NCBI RefSeq assembly: GCF_016097555.1
Contig: NC_054706.1
Span: forward strand, 53,532,509-53,596,508
From: Gigantopelta aegis
Lineage: Eukaryota > Mollusca > Gastropoda > Neomphalida > Peltospiridae
Length of the DNA stretch: 64,000 nucleotides
Direction of reading: 5' to 3'
Under the pieces are notes generated by a model, which was not told the DNA's origin, ran no database searches, and worked only from the letters and a program-made list of their open reading frames with translations. Shown piece after piece: positions 10,328-22,300 of the stretch (the stretch's first letter is position 1; every line of letters starts with the position of its first letter). Both the position numbers and the translations under genes were made by a program.

Positions 10328-13300
10328 CATATTTTGTGCAGCGTTAATAAAAATAAAGTACTTGTACCTGTCGTGGTAGAGTGGCACACTGATGTACACC
10401 TGAGTTGGATCGAGGGCCGATGTGATAATCTCATTCTTCTGTCTCGCCTGTTCTAAGGACATCACACGTTCCGACTTGGACATATTTAACAACTTCATGT
10501 CAGGCTTTGCTTTATTTGCTTAAATAAAAGTATAACACAATGGAAATGAAATGTGTCTTAGTTCAGTTGTTAAAGGACAGTAAAAAAATCTTTCAGAACT
10601 ATTACTTTTTCACAACATGCTAAAAAGCTTAATATAACACATGTATTTCAATGAATAAACAAAGATAAATTTCTGTTAATTTTAAGATAATAAGAATCTC
10701 ATTAAAAAGTGCCAGTGGTGTTCAGGATTCTTAAAAAGTGAGGACTTGATTTAAGTAGGAAAACTAAATTAATTGCCAATAAATACAGTGCATCTCTTAC
10801 AACATACATATTAGTATCAATTTTTAAAAACTAGTACAAAATGTGGATGTTGGAGGTACGTAATAGATTCTGAATTGGTTCAAAATGTTAAGTAATTTCC
10901 AAAATAACAACTATCAAACACATTTCATCAAAATTCAAGGTAAGAACTTTTATTATTTTACATTAATAAATTGAAATTCAGCACGATGATCTCAGCTCAA
11001 ATAAGGATTAATTCGTTTAAGTATTTTTAAATGTCTTTAAATAAAAAAAACAAAGTATATTGTATTTGGTTTGTTAACTTTAGGATTTTTGGACAAGTCG
11101 AATTGTCATCATCCCGATATTTGTATTATATTTCTTGAGATTGAACATTGGCATGAGACCAAAAGATGTATCACTTTTGTACAGGCACAATGGTCTAAAT
11201 GCACAGGTATGTGTGCAGGGAGAGGGTTTTGGGGTCAAAACACAATACAAATATAAAATATGCTGTTGGATTTATTTTCTGCACTGAACATTTTAGCTTC
11301 TGATCTTGACAATGTTCATGTTACGAATTACGTGGACAATATCGCCACACAATACCCACTGTGAAATTCAGACATGGAATACAGCGCCGCTTTTTCATTG
11401 AAGATGACACTGCTGTAGCAGATGAGACATTCAACGACACCCATCTGCTTTGGATCAGCCATCACATCCAGCTCCATGTCCATGGACCTGTTCATATTAA
11501 TATATAGCAATAGCTGTCTTGATAATAACAACATGAAAAGTAATAGGATAATCAGTTGCTAGTTAGGAATCTAGAATGGGTAATTATGTCACAGTCTAGA
11601 GGAAAGGGAAAAGGTCCATGGACCTGTTGATATTAATATTTATTACATACCTATTTAATCTTACTACAGTGATAAAGACATTTTCAAACTGTGTGATAAA
11701 CTTATCTTGTATCAAACATGTGCGATCTGGATTGGAACTTGTAAATGGGGAATTCCCTTTCTATTCTTACTGGAGTAAGCACCTTTTTATTACCGATGTC
11801 ATGTCTGATTTGCAAATTACCTCACATCGTATTTGAAACATTACACAAGATTGCTGCATAGTATGATTATTAACATTAAGTAAATCCATGAAAGGACTGA
11901 TCAATAAATTTAAGAAAGTGTAGTTATGACGTTAAATTAAAAAAGTTTTTATATTTTACACAAGAATATACCACTCAACCACTATGCGGTCTTGTGGTAC
12001 ATATTCTTGTGCAAAATAAACTGTGCAATAAATAGGACGCGAAATTTTTTTATGTGAAGTTCTGTATATTTAGCAATGGCCGTCTTGTTAATAACATAAA
12101 AAATTAATAGGCTAGTTAGTTGCTGGAATCTAGAATGCATAATTATGAGACATATAGTTTGAACATCTGCAAGTGTGGCTTGATTTTGCTCAGTGGTAGA
12201 GCATTTACTTGAAGAGTGAAGGGTCATAGGATCGATCACCTTCAGTGGACTCAATGGAGTAGGAGTAGTTAAGTGGTGACAACAGGTTTCCTCTTTCTCT
12301 CTATTATGAAAACAAATTGACACTAAACATTTTAGTATACCTTGAAATGCTTGAGGATAACAAATTTATATCAACATTCATAACATTAACACCATTTGAC
12401 TAATTTCCCATTATCAACCACGGCATTGCCATGAAGTTTTTAATTCTCTGTGGCACTATTTTTGCTGTGGACTTTATTCAAATTTTCTTTTGCAGTGGCA
12501 TGTTGGGGTTTTTGTGTGCCATATATAGACATTTTCTAAATTGAAGGGGTTGCATTATACAAATAAAAAATAGTTTGTATCGTAATATACATTCTAACAG
12601 GTTTACCTGAGAAGAATTGGGGCCCAAATGAAAGCCATGGTTTTCAACTTCACGTTAGTATACATGTCACGTTCTGCTACATAAGCCAGATGCCTCATTA
12701 AATATTCAGCAGTTCTGAAACAATACAACTATACTAAAATGAAAACAGTAGACAAAATATATTGAAACACAATGAAAATGCAAAAACAACTTTTCATTGC
12801 AAATAACGACAAACTATTAATGAATTGATGGATAATGTAATATAACATTAATGACTGGTATTCATGAGATACATTCACATGGAAATATGGCCAGTCATCA
12901 TCAGTAATCGAGTTGCATTTGTAATCGAAAAGTTCAACCCCCCATATCAAGGTCAGTATCTGGTGTGTTCACCATTGGCCCGTGAGCATGCATGAAGACG
13001 ACGGGGAAAGGATTGGCACAAACATCTCAAATAAGCCACAGGAATGTTCCTCCATTCCTCCTGCAACGCCTGTGCAAGCTCAACGATGTTACGCGGTGGT
13101 GGCTGGTGGTAACGTACACGACGTCCTAACTCATCCCACATGTGTTCAAATCCGGTGAAACGGCGGGCCAGTTCACAACGGTGATACCGGCTTGTTGCAG
13201 GAATGCCTGGGTAATTCTTGCAGTATGTGGACGGGCATTGTCTTGTTGAAACAGAAGGGGACCTCCTGGTCTTCGGTGATGGCGCAAAAGTGGCTGGATA

Positions 13301-16300
13301 ACTGGTCTTAGAATAACGTCAACATAACGCTGGGCTGTAAGGGCATCGTGGACAATGATGAGATCACTCCTGAAATCACAGTTGATTGCCCCCCATACCA
13401 TAAGACAACCGTTGCCAAACCGATCATGTTCCCTCACACATCCGTCAGCGTACTATTCATGGAGTCTCCTGCACACATGTGCTCTTCCATCAGCAAACTA
13501 GACAGAGAAACCGGACTCATCTGAGTAAACAATGCTCCAGTAAAAGGCTGGTGGATGATTACCATTCTGGAGAGCAAACTGTAGTCTCGCAGCACGATGT
13601 CGCGGTGTCATGATGTTACCGTTGTACGGGCGTCTGCATCTGAGTCCAGCCGTTCTGAGTCGACGGATGACCGTCATCGGATGGATAGGCCTTCCATGAC
13701 ATCCTATCGTGTTGCTTGCTGTCATCATTGCAGTTCTGAACTGGTCACGGTGGTGGTGTTGTTGAATCTGCCGATCTTGGCGTGGGGTCGTAACGGGACG
13801 TTGACCAGGTCGAGGTTGATCACGGACACACCCGGTCTGTTGATGACGTTCAGCAAGTTTCCAATAGTTGATGGATGGACTCTGAAGGTCCTAGCAACTT
13901 GTCTTTGTGAAGTCTCCCCTTGAACCATGCCCAATGTTCGCTCCCTTTGTTCTTCTCCGAGTCGTGGCATTCTTAATGTGACGAGGAATATGACACCGTT
14001 ACGTGACTTTTATGTGTCACATACTGGCATTTCACGTGCATTGCATGCAGCATGATTGAGCATGTAGTGAACGCATTTCACACCATTTTGTGTGTTTCTG
14101 CTATTGTATGTGTAACGAGAACAAAACCAAGATTTAAAACCCAGATAAAAGTACAAATCAATGGCTTCCTCTCATAAATTGTTATTTTAAGTCCAATAAA
14201 TATATTTTTCATTAATCACAACAAAATATTGAAAAATATTTGTTTTGCGTTTTCATTCTAGAACACACACAAAAATATTTAATAAAATGTACTGTATTAA
14301 CAAAATGCTTAGGACATGGCGCAATAAAAAGTTAAAAGTTTGTTTTGCTTAACAACACCACCAGAGCACATAGATCCATCAATCAACAGCCAGGGGTGTA
14401 GAAATGGAAAATATTTCAGTAGCCTGTCAGACCAGAACCAACTAAAATTTACTAGCCCACCAGAATTTCTACTAGTCCGCCAGAAAATATACTTTAATAT
14501 GGTATATAATATGACAAAAACATTATTAAGCACACTTGTTAAGTTATCAACATCACATGGCAAATTAACAAAATCAAACCGCAAACCTTGATTGACAAAT
14601 CAATACATGTTGAAATATTCTGATCAAGATTACGTTATTCACATTTCTTTGATATAGATTTACCAAATTCATGTGACATCCTGCAAGTATTTAACAGAAG
14701 ACTCTATTCAAAACACACCGACAACATACTTTCAACGTAAACAAATTAGAAGTCTCCATTCTATAATCGAGCTTCATTAAAAAATATCTGAGTCAAAAAA
14801 TATAATAAAATAAATTTAAAAATATAACCCAAAATTTCTGAGTACCGTATATTGCCGTGTATTAGCCGACTTTTGAAGTCTAGAAATACTTTCCAAAAGA
14901 AGAGAGTCGGCTTATACACGGAGACAACAAATTGGTTCATAAAATTCCGATCGAAAACACTCCCGACCCCGAATTATAAATTTTGATCAGACCCTTAGAG
15001 CCTTTCACAGCTTATGTAACAATAATTTGTGCACAATATAAATAAAACACCCCATCATGCAATATTATGTAGTTTTTTGTTCTTGAATGCATTAATAGTT
15101 TGATGAATAATAATAAAAATTACTTGTTTTATTGTCATTTCAATGGTAAAAACGTGTTCCGCTATCTTTGTTTGACACCTCTGTCTATATCATTTTGTAA
15201 GCTCTTATTTGATTGGATTACACAATTCTGTGTAAACAACAGCCATGAACCACAGAATCGTTTTTCTGTGTGGAGGGTAAAACAGGGATTAAACATACCT
15301 TATGAGTTTATTATTTGCTGTCCAGTGAATAATTTAATTACTTATGTGCAATGATATGTTGTTACAGCTTGAATTGTTTATTTTCCTGTTATGATTTATC
15401 GGTACTAAATTATTTTTGCACGGCATGGAAGACGTTAGCATTGTGATGACGATTACCGTGTCTCTAATTAAAGGGAAAAAATACAATGAAAAAAGACAGT
15501 TGACAGTATTATTGAAACCAATACAATGTACAACTGGACAAAAGATGACTTCGGCTTATACACGAAGCCGATGATTTTGTACTTGATATTTAGGGTCAAA
15601 CTAAGAGGTCGGCATATACAAGGTATCGGCTAATACACGGCAATATACGGTAACCTATAATTTAGGACTTCTTTAATGCTTTACATGTATCTCACTACAT
15701 ATAGATTGTATCTTGTGGAGAATTGGTTGGCATGGGAAAAATCAGTGTGTCTTTTTATTTAAAGAGATAGATTAAAAAAATAATAATAAATTAGATAATG
15801 ACAAAATACATGTAATAATAAAAGAATTCTTACCTCAAGTGTTGCAATGGAAGTTGTTTTACAACATTATGTAAGTTTGTCAATTTGTTTCTCTCGTTAC
15901 GAATCGCATCCTGTCAAAATATATTACATATACTTACATTTAAAGAGTCAGACACAAGCCATAAATGATGTGACCAAAAATATTGTATTAATTTTTGTAC
16001 AAATTTAGAAATTTTAACATAAACATGGTACACCACATTCCATGTTTGCATGTATTTTTGTGTAAAGCAGTTCATTGTAATCCCAAAAACCTATAACACT
16101 GATGAAGTTCACTACAATCAGGTGTAACAGAACAACGTACTACTTTGGAAGTGTACATTAATCTCTAATTAATTATTTAATTATTAAAATCTTAAAAAAT
16201 AAATTTCAGTCAAAACAAATAATAAATCCAACACTGGTTTTATCCCACCTTCTGTGAATTTAAAGAATGTACAACAAATGACAAAATAAAACAAAGCACA

Positions 16301-19300
16301 TCCAAAAGTGATAGCCCTGAACAGGTTGAAAACATAGAGAATACTAAATGAGTTCCCATTAGAGACTGTTTATATTACAAATTATGTGTTTTCAATTGTA
16401 CATCATGAGGGAAAGCAAATGATATGTACAATAGAAAAAACACAAGTTGTAGTATAAATGGTCTCTTTCGGGAATGAGTATAACTAAGTATTGTTTATTA
16501 CACCTTACAACAATGAATAAAAATGGGACAGAATTACATTCAACATAACTAAACAAGACGTGGGAATGCACAGACCTAATGAAAAGACTTTATTTTGCAT
16601 GACGTCATGTGGTGGCCACCTGATTTGGCTAGTTAATGTCAATTAAATTTTGCAATCCTATGCTACATGATTCAATAAAGTTAACACAAGCAATACTATA
16701 AATGTATTCAAGGCAAAACAAAAGTATTTATAAGTATTATGCTGATACTTTATGTGGAGTCATACAGTATGGCACAGTCGATCAGCTGATTGGAGGTCAT
16801 GACCTATCAAAAGACATGTTTCACATTGTGGTAGACAGAATATATCACATGCATGGTTATCTTTGCCATCAGTCAGGGTTTCTGGGTATGACGCCATACC
16901 TACAACGTGACCAGTGATAGGAACACACATGTGCGGGATCCTAAATTTCATTTTTTTTTGGAACCCCCATTTTAAAAACTCAATTCCATAGCGCCATACT
17001 CAAATATTTCTTTCTGGCACAAACCCTGACAGTGTAATAAAAATGTGCACACTTACAATAAACTTGTCATACAGCTGGTGTGTGAGAAGTGGATTCGGCA
17101 GTTCGAGGAAATACAGCTTCAGTAGGGAGCTGATAGTATGAATCCTGCTCCTGGATTCAGCCACCAGATCAGGATCATGACCCTTGTTGAACTCATGCCT
17201 TTATATGTGAGTAAAAATACTGTACATTTATTGTCCGAACCAAATTGTTAACAACTACAAAAAATTACTCTCCTACCTTTAATTGCCGTTAGATTTCCTC
17301 CAAAGTTTGACCAGACACAAATCGCAAAAAAACCACTACAAATATACAGATTCCACACATGAGACTGCAATGATGTCGCCGATATCGTCTTTGCTGAGAT
17401 TGCATAGGGAAAAATACATGCACTTTTCTGCCGTCTGCCATGTTGCTTGTTTATGGAATACTCTTCAAGAGGTGTGAAAGCCTCCAAAGTATCTGACACA
17501 ATTAATATGAAATCAATGATCTCTAATGGTATCATTTAAAAAAAATTAATCATAATAATAAAAAAAATAAAAATAATATGATGTCATCACATTTGCTTTT
17601 ATATCATATGTTATGACGTTGTTAGATTAAGTCCTATCCTTTCACCCCTCTTGAAGAATATTCCATAAAGTCAAAATGGCAGCTGGCACAAAATTACATG
17701 CTTTTTGCCCTATGCGCTCTCAGCAAAGTCGATATAGGTGACATAGGTATCATCTGGTATGTGGAATCTGTGTCATTGTAATGGGGTTTTTTTAAGATTT
17801 CTGCCTGGACAAACTTTGGAGGAAATCTAACGGCAATTAAAGGTAGGAGAGTAATTTTTTGTAGTTGTTAACAATTTGGTTCGGATAATAGACAGAATCT
17901 ACAATTAATTAAGGATTAAATCTAATTGCCTCTCTGAGTAAGTTGAATTTGGAATAGTTTAAGCTTGTCTAAGGTGAAAATACATCAATGCTAAAACATT
18001 TACAGGAGCAGAGAATACATAATTGTTCTCAAAATATGAAGAAAAATTAAAATTGACATGTTTTCTGTACCATTAATGGGAAAAGTGTTTTACTTTTATA
18101 TACAAACCCAGAGGACTAATCCTCTTTGTTCCAACTGGTAAATACAAAGTTAAAGTTTATTTTGTTTAATAGCACCACTAGAGCACATCAATTTATTAAT
18201 CATCGGCTATTTGATGTCAAACATTTGGTAATTTCGACATATAGTCTTAGAAAGGAAGCCCGCTACATTTTTCCATTAGTAGAATGGGATCTTTTATATG
18301 CATCATCCCACAGACAGGATAGCACATACCACGGCCTTTGATTATACCAGTCGTGGTGCAATGGATGAAGCGACAAATAGCCCAATGGGTCCACAGATGA
18401 GAATCGATCCTAGACAGACCGTGCATCAAGTGAGCGCTTTACCAGTGGGCTACGTCCCGCCCCCTTAATTGGTAAATACAATCAAAAAGTCTTCACTATT
18501 TTACAGCAAGGTGATCAAATTGTCACTTTCTGAAAACTTTCCAGAAGAGTGTTGAGGGAGCTGTAGTGATCATTCGCCTTACTTTTCTGGTGAAGACTGG
18601 TCAAACATCATCGGTATCTTAATCCCTGTTATAATCTTGTTTGCAATTTAAATGAAACTAACCTGAGTTTCTTGAGATCTGATTTTACTCCTGCTTTGCG
18701 GTAAATACTGTCGACAATACCGTAGTGTTCAATAACTTCTGTACACCTCTCCACCACTGCTGGCACTAAAAGATATTAAAAAGTTAACTAATATTACAGT
18801 ATCAGAATCTTGCTAATGAGTTGAATTTTCAATTGAAGTAGACATAATTAAGGCCAACAAAATAAATTTCTGGTTTCTGGTCTCTGGCCAATTTGGACCC
18901 TCGCGCATCAACGTTTTTTAAATTTCCCACAGTATGACGTCGATTTTGTAGGAGTAACCCTGTGGGTTGTATAGAACTCCCCAGGTGACTGATTAGGAAA
19001 ATATTTAGAGTACCAAGACAAAGGAGGGGGCACCAATGGCCATTAAGGATGGACCAAGGCAGATGAGGAGCATATAAAAAAATATATATACCCATCTTTT
19101 CTGTGCAATCCATGCTTTAAAAAAAAGAAAAAAAGAAAAGAAAAGAAAAAAGAAAGCTGCATCGCGGCATAAATTCTGGAACTTTGGTCTGACCAGAGAC
19201 CGACATTTTAGTTTTTTCCCTAAAACAAACTAGTTTTTTTCAATGCACAATTTTAAATAAAAATAAATTATTTCCTGTAGTTTCAATGCACAATTTTAAA

Positions 19301-22300
19301 TAAAAATTAATATTTCCTGTAGTTTGTCCTAGCTATCTTATTGTACATGTTCCATGACCAAATGTCTTAATTTACTGTTATTTGTTTCATTAATTATCTC
19401 AAACTTTGCTAATAAATTACTGTAAATTCTAACAAAATGTTTTAAAATATTAGTAAACACTTTGCAATTTAAGGATTTGTTTTGTTCATTGTTTTGCAAA
19501 AATGGCTTTCTTTTTAGGAACCACAATATCTTATTCGCTGTATCCTACCATCACACCCTGATTTCAGCAGATATTCTGTCAGGTCACTTCCAAATACTTT
19601 CTTATTTGACCTAAATGTCCTGTATATTTTTCTCAGCAATCCTCGCTTACGAGAAGCTGAAAGAATAAGATTTACATGCACTTAAAGTTTAGGGTAGGTC
19701 AAAAAACATATAACTGAAAGGAGAATAAGTACTTTTTTTATACAAATAAAATAATATGTAACAGTCATGACTAAACACAAATCATTATGATCAACGTAAC
19801 AATACCTCCACAGAGAATATTTTATTTTTCAAATTTTAATATGTAACAGCTGCTAATAAATTAAAAATGATTTAACATTGTGTAGCAATCTCTAATATGC
19901 ACAGCAAATGGTGACACAATACTGAACAACATCTTCCCTGCAACATATTATGCTATTTTTCTAAAAGGCAATGGTGAAGATAAGGTATGGTGGGGAAAGT
20001 CATGAATTACATGCACCTGTATTTAAACAAAATACATGTACTTTGTTTTAAGTTGATACATGGACTGCCAATCATAATTTATTTTTTAATGACAAAAAAC
20101 AAACCAAAGTTCATTGTAATAATAAAAAAGTGACACAATTTAAGAGGAAAATTTGGGACACCAATTTACACATCTGTGACTTTAATTTTAAGTAGTACTA
20201 GTAACATGTACTTACAAAGTTCAGCAGAATCAATTAAAATAAGCCTTCACTATGAAACAAAACGGACTACTCACATCTTTCTCTTACAATGGATGGTTTC
20301 AGTACTCTTGATGCAACAAAAGGAGGAATTGTGTCTTCCATTATTTCTACACATTCAGTTGGAAAGAAACCAACCTAGAAAATAGTTATAATCAAAACAA
20401 TAAATTCATCTGGTGTTGATCCCCACCCCCTCTCCAACCATTTTCTGAATAGAAATGAGGATGAAGTATTGCCCAGTGTCCATATTTTCAAAGCTATCTT
20501 AGCACTACGATATCGTAAAACTGTCATAACCTAATTTTTCCACAGGTCTTTACTGTTTTTCCACAATTATATAAATGTTTATTTTTAATGAAAATAATCC
20601 TATTTATAGTCCATTTGCATAAAAAGGGAACCGATGAACTGGCATATATATAACTCTTTAATGAACAAAGTTAAAATTCATGTAAAAATATATTAGTAAG
20701 TTTTAAACCCATACCAATTCGAATAACATTGGAAAAACAAAAATAAAAATCAATATAAATAAAAAATGTTTCTTTACCACATAGTGATCAGTTCTGAAAA
20801 ACAAAATGTCATCCAGCATGACAAGAGTAGGGTGCAACGATGTTGCCATGGTAGTACCTGCTCATGAGTCTCTTGTGAAACAATATGCAGTTGGGTTCTG
20901 ACAGTCACAGTGATGCCACCCAACACCATAAATGACCCACCTCCAAATCAGTCAAGAGTAAAGGTTGGTGTCGACATACTGTTCACTTACACATCTCCAA
21001 ACATTGTCATGTCCATCATGGAAGTCTAATTTTTGTATCAGAAGACATTACCTCTGCCCATTGTCTATGATGTGTACACCATTGATGTCTAGCAGCATGT
21101 CTTGCCGTGAAAGGTGGCCTGACATGAGTCTACTTGTTATTTGAAATGAAATATCCCCTACTTAAAATTACTTTGAAGAGTATATATAATTACCTCAAAG
21201 CCTTTCTTTCCTCGCCACCATGATGTGAGATGAGAGGGAAACTTGTCTATAACTGATACAATATCGCCAACCTAATGAAAATATCATATAGTTAAAATAC
21301 TATCAGCATCACATAAACACCATACATGTACATTCATTTTGGAATCAAGTTTTCATGTGGAAAATAAAAAGAAAGATAACTTAACTTTTAAGATTCTTAA
21401 AAATGTGGCATGAGATGATGTAACATTGTAATGTTTTGTTTTGGATTTTTACAACTAATATCGAATAATGTAGGTTTTTTTGAGTTATGAAAAAACAACA
21501 TTTGGGTACAGTTTGGAAAGGTAATTAATGAAGAATGGTTTGTTGTATTATGTTGACATACATATATTTTAGCAGCACCTTCGGCAATCTCCGGCTACAT
21601 AGTTATGTGAAATTTATTGAATACGTTATTGAATTTGTTGTCTTTGTTATTTTCCACAAAGAGTTGTTATTAGGCATTATTCAATCGTCACTTATAATTA
21701 ACATCAGACCTTTATTTTTGGCCAGTGAGATCCATTCTTTGTAAGAATACAAATAACAATAATTTATTTGCATAATACCCACATATGGGCAGACCAAAAC
21801 AACATAATATACATTTATTGTATGAAATGTGAAATGTCAAACTAGAGTGCTTCACTTCTGAGCTTTTCAACCAAAGGTGGTATACTATTTTATTTGGGGG
21901 ATTGTGGTATTGTAATATGTATAGTTTTTAGAATGGCTCTCTCTCTTTCATCGACTTAAATGATTTACTAACTTATTTCGTTGGATTTAGAAACTAAATA
22001 ATTATTTTACTGCTATAATATACCGTAAGAATTTTATGTTAATTTAACGGTGGCCAAGTAGAAAATTGCTGTAATGCCCTAGTCATATGCCTCAATGCCG
22101 TCAAAATTAAACAGTCTCATGGCCAAACTAGCGTAGCCTTATTTTGCAGGGTACTAACCAGTCATCATACTCAAAGACAACTTCTGAAAATTGTTTTATT
22201 ATGAAATCATTCACACTTCTTTATTTTGAATGTGTACTGTTGTATTATATAATTGTTGCCATGCTTTCTGGTTGTAATGCATTAAAAAAATCTCCATTAG

